Source: Natronolimnohabitans innermongolicus JCM 12255 | GTDB lineage: Archaea; Halobacteriota; Halobacteria; Halobacteriales; Natrialbaceae | Direction of reading: 5' to 3' | DNA: 64,000 bases | NCBI RefSeq assembly: GCF_000337215.1 | Contig: NZ_AOHZ01000088.1 | Location: 40,901 to 104,900 of the forward strand | In this document: one piece after another, positions 17,716 through 27,600 of the stretch | How the letters are laid out: each line of letters opens with the position of its first letter | Numbering within the stretch: position 1 is the stretch's first letter | The notes under the pieces: generated by a model | Seen by the model: only the letters and a program-made list of their open reading frames with translations | The model's database searches: none | What the model was told of the DNA's origin: nothing | Program-made: the position numbers and the translations under genes

Positions 17716-18240
17716 CTACCGCGGCGTCCACCCTCCGGCACTTCCCTCGCGATCGTCTCGGAGCGAGTCACGCTCGTCACCGGTCGAATCGGCAGCTTTC
17801 CGGCGTGGTTTTCGATAGCACAATCCCGCTTCTCTGAGCAACCGCCGACAGCTCGGGAGCGAGTACTCGACGTCGTAGGTCTCGTTTAGATACTGTTGGA
17901 CAAGCGCTGCCGTCCACGCCGGTGCGTCGAACCCAACCCGCTCGGGAGGTTCGTGAAGTACCTCTTCGAACTCTCGTTGTTGATTTTCCGAGAGCTTTCG
18001 TTTCCTCCCGGATCGGTGAGCATCCGTCACGGCCTGCTCGAGCGGCTCGTCGGTGTCGAGTCGCTCGAGCCAGTTGTAGATCGTCCGTCGTTGAACGCCG
18101 TACCACTCGGCCAGTTCCGTCTGCGTGATACCGTTTTTGTACGCGATAGCGGCTAACAGCCGCTGTGTCGGCTTCGATCCGTCTACGCTATCGAGTGCAT
18201 CTTGCAATTCCTCGACAGCGATCTCCTCGAGATGGTCCAC
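17716..18240 (-). pseudogene. IS630-family transposase, C-terminally truncated
   Basis: The 174-residue product keeps the N-terminal double helix-turn-helix DNA-binding half of a haloarchaeal IS630 transposase: KPTQRLLAAIAYKNG, the recognition segment VQRRTIYNWLERLDTDE and the second unit SCRRLLREAGLCYRKPRR. After about residue 150 the sequence changes to an unrelated tail and stops, so the whole DDE catalytic half (about 190 residues) is missing. No complete second half was found downstream. It cannot transpose by itself; it could at most still bind DNA. Confidence 0.8.
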
Positions 18241-18598
18241 AACGCGTAGCCACGCATTTCGAGTAAAAAGTTGTAACGGGACGGCACCGAGCTACGTTCA
18301 ATGCCAAACCCGCGGACGGCCTCTGTGACGGGTCTAACGCTCGTACAGCGGCGCTACGTAGAAGATCAGCTATCAAAAGGAGCAGTCGCGTTCGCCGTAA
18401 TCGAGTTTGGTCAGGGGTACCAAAGGTAGACCCGTCAGGCGTTAGGCTCCCCGATCGAACGGCGACTGCCGTTCACCCGCGAAGGCGTCATACTGTCGGA
18501 CAGCAGTCAGTGAGCAGTCGGTCGCGAATTCGCGGTCGGCTCCGACGGCGACGACCGCAGTCGCGCGACCGATCGTCAACTCGTGCTATCCGGCAGTA
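18241..18598. other. Gene-free stretch
   Basis: No supported coding frame. It lies between the IS630 remnant and the DUF7344 gene and may include the former left end of the insertion, but I could not identify terminal repeats. Confidence 0.4.
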
Positions 18599-18946
18599 TC
18601 AGTCGGTCAAGAGGCGAAGGTACGGCTCGATGACGTCCCGGTCGACGGTCAACGAAACCAGTTCCGTCGTCTCGTCGTAGGAAACGAGGCCGGCGGTGGA
18701 CAGGTGGGGAAGATGCGTGTGGTAGAGATCGACGAGGATGCGCTGATACCGATCGTGCGACGGCTCGTCTTCCGTGATCGCGATATACTCGGCCAGGTCG
18801 CCGATATGGATCGCGGCCGGCTTCTGCGAGAGATACCGGAGCGTCCGTTGTCGCCGTCGTGCCGCGAGGGCAGCGAACAGCGTCGTCGGGGTCACGTCCG
18901 AGTGGTCACTCTCTCCTGTCTGTGGGTTTCGAGTTTGCGGCTTCAT
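18599..18946 (-). CDS. DUF7344 domain protein, predicted winged-helix regulator
   Basis: A 115-residue protein of a haloarchaeal family. Pattern: TLFAALAARRRQRTLRYL (first helices), IGDLAEYIAI, RILVDLYHTHLPHLSTAGL (recognition region) and VSYDETTELVSLT (wing). The family is predicted to be transcriptional; targets are unknown. It stands alone between the IS630 remnant and the kinase region. Confidence 0.75.
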   Translation of the reverse strand: MKPQTRNPQTGESDHSDVTPTTLFAALAARRRQRTLRYLSQKPAAIHIGDLAEYIAITEDEPSHDRYQRILVDLYHTHLPHLSTAGLVSYDETTELVSLTVDRDVIEPYLRLLTD

Positions 18947-19099
18947 GCTGTCTCCGTACCATACCTACGCTCGGCGCACAACCTGGTCTCTCGTCACGAC
19001 TTCAGCAGAGTACGACTACAGATGTGTGACCATCCATCATAACCTTTGTTGTGCGCGAATGTGCTCAAAAATCAAACAGTGACGGGTTTCGACTGGTTA

Positions 19100-19300
19100 T
19101 TACTCGAGAAATTCGGGGGTATAGCCCGTCTCTCCGGTCGGATCCTCTCGTTTGATCGTCACCGTCCAGGTCGGTGTCCCGGAGACGGGAACGGTGACTT
19201 GCCACGCGCCTTCAACGACGACACCGTGGCCGAATGCCGCTGCAATCAACTCACTGAGATCTTTTTCGAAGAGATCCGTTTCGTCAGTAGCGTGCTTCAT
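19100..19300 (-). CDS. Small conserved-type hypothetical protein
   Basis: A 66-residue acidic protein with ELIAAAFGHGVVVEGAWQV followed by beta strands ending in TVTIKRED. I do not recognise a named domain. It is placed 152 bases after the kinase gene in the same direction and may be expressed with it. Composition is typical haloarchaeal protein, which favours a real gene. Confidence 0.55.
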   Translation of the reverse strand: MKHATDETDLFEKDLSELIAAAFGHGVVVEGAWQVTVPVSGTPTWTVTIKREDPTGETGYTPEFLE

Positions 19301-19452
19301 AGGGAGATACTCAGTATCTTCACGCGTGGATTGGAGATAACGTTGTCCCCATCTATCACGAAAAGGGTTTTAATTGCACCAGTCTCCTGTAGAGTTCTAA
19401 TTTCAGGAAATGGTTCTTTACCCACAGGTTAGTTAACTTAGTGACCGGACGG

Positions 19453-21564
19453 TCATTCCGGGATTCGCTGCGGTTGAGCGGGAGAGCCGCAACGTTCGGT
19501 GCTGATTTCGAACCGCGCGCCGCCGTCGGTCCCTTCGCTAACGTCGATCTGCCAGCCGTGGGCTTCGATCACATCGTGGACGATCGCGAGACCGAAACCG
19601 GTACCATCTCGGCTCGTCGTGTGGCCGCGCTCGAACACGAACTCGCGCTGTTCGTCGGGGATACCGACGCCGTCATCTTCGACGACGAACCCACAGTCGG
19701 GGTCGTCATCGAGATGACTGACCCGGATAGTTATGGAGGAGTCACCGCAGTCGGGGGACACAGCACAGCGCTCATCGCCGGCAGCATCAGCCGCCTGCGT
19801 CCCGTTTCGGTCGTCGCTCGGACCGTGCTCGAGGCTGTTGTGAAAGAGATTCTCGAAGACGTGGAGCAACTGGGCGCGATCACCGACGACGGTCCACCCG
19901 TCATCGAGGGTACACTCGAGCGTCGCGTCCGCACGCTGGGTCATGTCCCACGCGTCGGCGACCACTGACTCGAGCGCGATCGGCGACGGATCCGTCAACG
20001 TCGTGCCCGTTTGCGCCATCGTGAGCAGGTTCGTGATCATCCGTTCCATCCGATTGTGAGCGTCGCGAACCGCCTGGAAGTCCTCGGGACCCGAGGACGT
20101 TTCGGCGAATCGCAGGTACGTTTGCGCGATGCTCAACGGCGTCCGAAGGTCGTGGCTGATCACGCCCGCGAACTCCTCCAGTCGCTGGTTCGTTCGCTCG
20201 AGTTCGCGTTCTCGGTCGTTTCGTGCGGTAACGTCGCGGGAGTTGATCACGACGCCGTCGACGATATCGTTATCGAGCAAATCGACGGCGACGCCCTCGA
20301 GAGCGACCAGGGATCCGTCGGCGTGGCGGACCCGGTACTCGAATCTCGTTTCCGAGTTCGGACCGTCACACAGGGCGTGGAATTCGTCGATCGCCTCGGC
20401 GCGGTCCTCGGCGTCGATTAACTCGAAGAGCGACTCACCGATGCGGCCATCGGGACGATACCCGAGAACGCTGGTGATCGACGGGCTGGTATACGTAATA
20501 GTACCGTCCTGGTCGACGACCGTGATAACGTCCGAGACGTTCTCGATGAGCGCCTGAAAGCGTTTTTCGGCTCTCCGCTGATCGGTCACGTCCCGCAGCA
20601 TCAGGACGACTCCGTCGGCCCGTTCGTCGCTGATGTCAGAGACTCTCGCATCGACGATCGCGCCGTTTCTATCGAACGTGAGTTCGTTCTCCGTCCCGAC
20701 AAAAAGCGAGGAGCACTCCGGAAGAACGTCGCCGATCGGCGTGCCGAGCGCGTTCTCGGCGTTCAGAAACGACTGTGCAGCTGCGTTCAAGTCGACGATT
20801 CGCCGTTCGTCGTCGACGACGACGTATCCGTCGCGCATCCCGTCGATGACCGTATCACGAGCGATCGGGACGAGATCGAGCCAGCGGTATCGGTACAGGG
20901 CGATCACGATCAGCAGACCGGTCAGACCGAACCCCCACACGGAGTAGTTGATCTCGGTTATCTGGTTGTGTGCGAGGACGTTGGCGAGGCCCGGAATCAG
21001 CGGGGCTAACACGACCAGCCGCGCCTGTTTGTGATAAACCCCGCTCCCTCGTGCGTCGAGGTACTCGAAGAAGAACAGGTAAATACCGCCCGCCGAGAGG
21101 CCCCAGTTGTAGAGGACGTAGAGCCAGTAGACCGAATTCTGGTACGCTTCGACCGGGAGCAGAACCTCCGTAAACGACGTTGGGTCGTGCATCAGTCCGT
21201 GGGCTGGGTTCGTCCAGGTCAGGACGACCCACCCAGCAGTGATGAAATAGAGCGTCCCGAGTCGGCGCGGAGAGAGCCAGTCGCGTCGTCCAGCGTACGA
21301 GAGCGCGAAGTGAAACAGCCCGGTCGACATGATTACGGCGCCCGAATCGACGGTTTTCGCGAGGACGAACCCGATCGTCGGATCCGACTCGAGAAGCAGG
21401 AATCCCTGCGGAATCGTCCACAGCGCGATGCCGCCGAAGAAGGCGCTCAACGGGACGATATCGGTCTTCGACCGGCTACGAAGGACGACCACCGCGAGAG
21501 CGAAGTTCAGGAGTCCGATGAGTACGAGGGTCAGCGCGTGTACCGTCGTGAACTCCTGAGTCAC
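19453..21564 (-). CDS. Membrane sensor histidine kinase, 7TM-PAS-PAS-HisKA-HATPase
   Basis: A 703-residue sensor kinase. Residues 1-225 hold about seven hydrophobic helices of the histidine-kinase N-terminal 7TM type. Two PAS domains follow (about 235-330, with VVVDDERRIVDLN; about 340-450, with ITVVDQDGTITYTSPSI). HisKA carries EEFAGVISHDLRTPLSIAQ with the phosphoacceptor His, and HATPase shows the N box ENLFHNSLEH, G1 VEDDGVGIPDE and G2 DGTGFGLAIVHD. The kinase looks intact. No response regulator is adjacent. A TATA-like ATATATTTC lies about 30 bases ahead of the start. The signal sensed is unknown. Confidence 0.88.
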   Translation of the reverse strand: MTQEFTTVHALTLVLIGLLNFALAVVVLRSRSKTDIVPLSAFFGGIALWTIPQGFLLLESDPTIGFVLAKTVDSGAVIMSTGLFHFALSYAGRRDWLSPRRLGTLYFITAGWVVLTWTNPAHGLMHDPTSFTEVLLPVEAYQNSVYWLYVLYNWGLSAGGIYLFFFEYLDARGSGVYHKQARLVVLAPLIPGLANVLAHNQITEINYSVWGFGLTGLLIVIALYRYRWLDLVPIARDTVIDGMRDGYVVVDDERRIVDLNAAAQSFLNAENALGTPIGDVLPECSSLFVGTENELTFDRNGAIVDARVSDISDERADGVVLMLRDVTDQRRAEKRFQALIENVSDVITVVDQDGTITYTSPSITSVLGYRPDGRIGESLFELIDAEDRAEAIDEFHALCDGPNSETRFEYRVRHADGSLVALEGVAVDLLDNDIVDGVVINSRDVTARNDRERELERTNQRLEEFAGVISHDLRTPLSIAQTYLRFAETSSGPEDFQAVRDAHNRMERMITNLLTMAQTGTTLTDPSPIALESVVADAWDMTQRADATLECTLDDGWTVVGDRAQLLHVFENLFHNSLEHGPSDDRNGTQAADAAGDERCAVSPDCGDSSITIRVSHLDDDPDCGFVVEDDGVGIPDEQREFVFERGHTTSRDGTGFGLAIVHDVIEAHGWQIDVSEGTDGGARFEISTERCGSPAQPQRIPE

Positions 21565-21654
21565 GTCTCTGTGAATGGAGAGTACAGAGAAATATATTGT
21601 GCGCGTTATCGGACAGGTTTCGAGATCCCGTCGTGAACGGTCCCGAAACTCGAC

Positions 21655-24600
21655 TTAGCGACGGCGCAGCGTGAGTACCACGACGCTGAGCGCGATGACG
21701 AGAAGCGAGAGTCCAACACCGAAGCCGGGAACCAGATCGGCATCGTCGGTCTCGTCGCCATCGTCGCGGTCGTCGGTACCATCCTCTTGGTCGTCGGTAT
21801 CGCCGGGCGCCGTCTCGTCATCGGCAGCGTCGGCGACCTCGAAGGTCGTCTCGTCGGTCGCCGTGTTTTCGGCCCTGTCAGAGACCGTTACGGTCGCAGT
21901 GTAGGTCTCGCCCGCCTCGACCTCGAGTGCGTGCGTCGCCTCGGTAGCGGTGATCTGCGTTCCGTCGGCCGCCGTGACGTCTTCCCCGTTGATTGCCAGC
22001 GTCACCGAGCCGACGTCGACCCCCGAGAGTTCGTCACCGTACTCGAACCGAACGTCGACGTCGTCCGTCTCCGCTTCGAGAGTGCCACCATCGGTCGGCG
22101 TCACGCGCTCGATCGTCGGTTCGTCGTCGTCGATCACCAGCGCACCGTACGTCGAGAACCGATCGACCGAAGCGACGACGAACGGGTCGCCGCCCACCTG
22201 TTCGATCGTCGAGTCGACCGGGTTCCACTGCGACGCGGGCTCGTCGTAGTGGTACATGCCGACGTCCGTCGCGTCGGTTCCGACGGGGAGTTCGTCGTCG
22301 TCGATCGCCATCGATATCGTCGCCTGCTCGATCGTCCCCTGCTCGAGGTGGTAATCGATGTAGTCGTCGAACCCGGCCGTCAGGAAGCCGACGCCGATCT
22401 CACCGCCGCCGGTGTTCGCGTCGACGGAATTCTCCGAGAGCGCGACGAACAGGTCCTGTTCTTTGATCGCGTCTTCGGCCTCCTCGAGGAGATCGAACTC
22501 GATCGTCGTTCCCGACTCGTCGAGTACGATGTAGCCATCGCCGAGCGTGAACTCGGTGTTGACGACGACGGAGGCAGTGTCCGTTGCCGCGTTTCCGGCC
22601 CGATCGATTCCGGTCACCTCGACCGAGTAGTTTCCGGTCTCTTCGAACTCGAGCAGACCGGTAAAGCGGCTGTCGTTGTCCGCGGCGGTGTACATCGTCA
22701 CAGTCGCGTCGGCCGTCGAACCGTCCGCGGCGTCGGTGAACGTCGCCTCGACGTGGGGCATCGCCGAGAGCGGCTCGTCGCTGTCGACGACGATCGTCGC
22801 ATCGTTCTCGTCGACGGTCTCGAGGCTGACGGACATCGAGGGCTCCTCGCGGTCGATCACGAGCGGCCTGTCGGCCTCGTCGGTGCCAGCGCTTCCCATT
22901 TTGTCGACGGCGACGACCGACACCGTGTAGCGGCCGTCGTCGGGGAGGTCGGCGAACGGGATGTCGGCGCTCCAGGAGTCGCCGCCGTCGTGTGTCGCTG
23001 CGACGGGTACCGCGTACGTCGTCTCGAGCGAGTCGACGAGCACGGTCACCGTCTCCAGGGCGATGTCGGCGTCGATCTCGAGTTCGACGCTCGCCTCGTC
23101 GCTCGCGTGAACCCGTTCGGTCTCGCTTTCGGGGTCGTACTGGTCGGAGTAGCCGACGACGTCGACGATCGACGCCTCGACTGTCGACTCGGTGACGGTG
23201 ACGGTACCCGCATGTCGGTCGCCGAGCTCGAGGTCGTACGTTCCCGGCTCGTCCGGCTGGAACGTGACGTTGAGCGCACCCAGGTGGTAAAAGCCCGGCT
23301 CGAGCGCTGTTTCCACGGTGTCGACCGTGTGCGTCTCGCCCGTCTCCTGGCTGGTGGCGGTGAGCGAAATCTCCTGTGGTCCCTCGACGGTGCCGGCCTG
23401 GTAGATGCTGCCGGTGACGTACGCTTCCTGTCCCGCGACCAGTTCGATCTCGGAGACGCCGGCAGCGATCACCCGGATGTCAGACTCGGCGGACGCGACC
23501 TCGAGCGTCCCGGCGTCTCGATCGCCGAGCTCGAGGTCGTACGTGCCCGGTTCGTCGGGCGTGAACGAGACGTTGAGCGCCCCCAGGTGGTAAAAGCCCG
23601 GCTCGAGCGTCACGTCCTGGCCGCCGAGCACCTCGGTCTCGTTGGTCTCGGTGTTCGTGGCGGTGAGTTCGATCTCCTCAGGCCCGTCGATCGTGCCGGC
23701 CTGGTAGATGCTTCCGGTGACGGAGAGCTCGTCACCTTCGACCGCCTCGACCTCGGAGACGGCGGCTGCAATCACCTGAACGTCCGACTTGGCGGGTTCG
23801 ACGTCGACCGTGCCGGCGTCTCTGTCGCCGAGCGCGAGGTCGTACGTGCCCGGTTCGTCGAGCGTGAACGAGACGTTGAGCGCTCCCAGGTGGTAGAATC
23901 CCGGCTCGAGCGTTACATCCTCCCGAGCACCGACGACCACGGTTTCGTTGGTCTCGGTGTTCGTGGCGGTGAGTTCGATCTCCTCGGGTCCCTCGATCGT
24001 GCCGGCCTGGTAGATGCTCCCGGTGACGGAGAGCTCGTCGCCCTCGATCGCCTCGACTTCGGAGACGCCGGCGGCGATCACCTGGATGTCAGATTCAGCG
24101 GGCTCGACGTCGACCGTCCCGGCGTGATGATCGCCGAGCTCGAGGTCGTAGATCCCGGGTTCGTCGGGCGTGAACGAGACGTTGAGCGCCCCCAGGTGGT
24201 AAAAGCCCGGCTCGAGCGTCACGCCCTCCTGGATTCCGACGACCTCGGTCTCATTGGTCTCGGTGTTCGTGGCGGTGAGTTCGATCTCTTCAGGTCCCTC
24301 GATCGTGCCGGCCTGGTAGATGCTCCCGGTGACGGAGAGCTCGTCACCCTCGACCGCCTCGACTTCGGAGACGCCGGCGGCGATTACGGTGATGTCAGAT
24401 TCGGCGGGCTCGACGTCGACCGTCCCGGCGTGATGATCGCCGAGCTCGAGGTCGTAGGTCCCGGGTTCGTCGGGCACGAACGTCACGTTGAGTGCCCCGA
24501 GGTGATAGTACCCGGGTGAGAGGGTAACGTCCTGACTTCCCGCGATCTCGGTCTCGCCGGTTTCAGTGTTCGTGGCGGTGAGCTCGATCGTCTCGGTCGC

Positions 24601-27600
24601 TTCGTGGCTGCCGTTCTGGTAGACGCTCCCGGTGACGTGAACCGGCGCTCCCTCGATGACCTCCACTTCCGAGAGCGACGATCCGATTACCCGGATGTCG
24701 GTCACGACCTCGTCGACGGTGATCGTTCCGACCTCGCGGTCGCCCAGCTCGAGGTCGTAATCGCCGGGTTCGTCGAGCGTGAACGAGATATTGAGTGCGC
24801 CGAGGTGGTAGAATCCCGGCTCGAGCGTCACGTCCTCCTGGGTTCCGACGACCTCGGTCTCGTTAGTCTCGGTGTTCGTGGCGGTGAGTTCGATCGTCTC
24901 GGGCCCCTCGATGTTGCCGGCCTGGTAGATGCTTCCGGTGACGGACAGCACCTCATCCTGTAAGACTTCGACCTCGGAGACGCCGGCAGCGATCACGGTG
25001 ATGTCCGATTCGGCGGGCTCGATCTCGACCGTGCCGGCGTCTCTGTCGCCGAGCGCGAGGTCGTAGGTACCCGGTTCGGCCGTAAACGAGACGTTGAGCG
25101 CCCCCAGGTGGTAAAAGCCCGACTCGAGCGTCACGTCCTCCCGGATTCCGACGACCTCGGTCTCGTTGGTCTCGACGTTCGTGGCCGTGAGTTCGATCGT
25201 CTCGGGACCGTCGATGTTGCCAGCCTGGTAGATGCTCCCGGTGACGGACAGTTCTTCGCCCTCAATCGCCTCGACCGCGGAGACGCCGGCGGCGATCACC
25301 TGGATGTCAGATTCGGCGGGCTCGACCTCGATCGTCCCGGCGTGTCGGTCGCCGAGCGCGAGGTCGTAAGTCCCGGGTTCGGCCGTGAACGAGACGTTGA
25401 GCGCGCCGAGGTGGTAAAAGCCGGGCTCGAGCTCCACGTCCTGCGTTCCGACGACCTCGGTTTCGTTAGTCTCGACGTTCGTGGCCGTGAGTTCGATTTC
25501 CTCGGGGCCGTCGATAGTGCCAGCCTGGTAGATGCTTCCGGTGACGGACAGTTCTTCGCCCTCGATCGCCTCGACTTCGGAGACGGCAGCGGCGATCACC
25601 TGGATGTCCGATTCGGCGGGTTCGATCTCGACCGTCCCGGCGTCTCGGTCGCCGAGCGCGAGGTCGTAGGTACCCGGTTCGGCCGTAAACGAGACGTTGA
25701 GCGCCCCCAGGTGGTAGAATCCCGGCTCGAGCGTCACGTCCGCCTGAGTTCCGACGACCTCGGTCTCGTTGGTCTCGATGTTCGTGGCCGTGAGTTCAAT
25801 CGTCTCCGGGCCGTCGATGTTGCCGGCCTGGTAGATGCTCCCGGTGACGGAGAGCTCGTCACCTTCGACCGCCTCGACTGCGGAGACGCCGGCGGCGATC
25901 ACCTGGATGTCCGATCCCGCGGGTTCGACCTCGATCGTGCCGGCGTCTCGGTCACCGAGTTCGAGGTCGTAGGTGCCCGGCTCGGGCTCGAATGAGATGT
26001 TGAGCGCGCCGAGGTGGTAAAAGCCCGGCTCGAGCTCCACGTCCTCCTGGGTTCCGACGACCTCGGTTTCGTTGGTCTCGGTGTTCGTGGCGGTGAGCTC
26101 GATTTCCTCGGGACCGTCGATGTTGCCGGCCTGGTAGATGCTCCCGGTGACGGAGGCGTGCTCGCCTTCGACCAGTTCGATCTCCGACGGCGATGCGGCG
26201 ATGACGGTGATGTCGGAAACGGCTTCCACGACTTCGACGGTGCCGGCGTTTCGGTCGCCTAACTCGAGGTCGTACGTCCCCGGCTGATCGGGTTCGAACG
26301 AGACCTTGAGCGCACCCAGGTGGTAAAAGCCCGGCTCGAGCGCTGTTTCGACGGTGTCGACCGTGTGCGTTTCGCCGGTCTCTTGGTGCGTGGCGGTGAG
26401 CGCAATGTCCTGCGGGCCGGCGACGGTGCCGGCCTGATAGATGCTCCCGGTGACGTACGTGTGCGCACCCTCGACGAGTTCTAGCTCCTCGGTGGACGCG
26501 GCGATGACCTGAATATCAGTGAACTGGTGTTCGACCGTCACGGTCTCGACCAGAAGGCCGTTGAGCGAGAGAGTGACCTCCATACCGTCTTCGTCCGCCG
26601 GCAGATCGTCGAGCGCAGGCGTCCACTCCAGCGTCACACCGTTTCTGTCGATCCCCGGTGGAACGCTAACAGCCGTCTCGTCGACGGCCTCACCGTCGAC
26701 CTCGAGCGCCACCGTTTTCGTTCCCTCGGCATCACCACCGTTTAATAGATCGCCGGAAACGGTGACGGTCTCGCCGATCAGTACCTCACTCCGATCGACG
26801 GTCGCCCCGTAGACCACGACGTCGTCGCTCGCGGCTTCCTCGAGCGCGACCGTCGTCGTCGTTTCGTCGTCGTCGCTTCGCACCTCCAGCGCGACCGACT
26901 CGCCCGCGTCGCTCGAGTTCGTGGACCACTCGAAGACCACCGTTTTGTCATCGCCAGCGGCCAGTGAGACGGGGGTCGAATCGACCACCTCGCCGTCGGC
27001 GAGTAGCTCGAGCGTCTGTTCGTCGTCCTCTTCGCCCGTATTTTCGACCAGCGCCGTCACCTCGAGCGTGCCACCGGCGACCGCCGGCGTCGACACGGTT
27101 ACGCTCGTGACGTCGAACGATGCGGGGTCGGGGTCTGGCTCTGGATCCGGTTCCGGCTCCGGATCGGGGTCCGGCTCTTGATCGTCCCCCTGATCGGCCT
27201 CGCCGAACACGCCGAACGTCGAAAACGATTCGAGGGTGGCGGTGACGACCTGGTCGTCGACGTCGACTCCGGAGGAATCGACGGGAGACCACGCCGCCGT
27301 GGCAGCGTCGTAACGCCACATCGAAAGCGTCTCCGCGTCGATCTCGCCGAGATAGCTGTCGTCGTACTGTAGTTCGACGGTGAGCGATCCGCCCGCCTCC
27401 TCGTCGCTCGCAACGAAGTAGGTGCCGAGTGAGAGCATCCCCTCTGGAGCGGCTTCGACGTCCGCTGCGCCCGTAATGCCGACGTTGCGTCCGTCGGCGC
27501 TCACCGTCGTTTCGGCGGCCGACTCGCCGACGGTGAGCGCCGACACGGTGTTCTCGTCGGATCCCGACGAGAAGTAGACGTCCCAACCGCCGTTGTCGGA

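Noticed and set aside
21787..24519. A 910-codon open frame on the + strand
   Set aside because: It is the antisense shadow of the repeat region of the giant surface gene. Its periodic product mirrors the repeats, and the minus-strand protein has a signal peptide, sequons and a PGF-CTERM tail.
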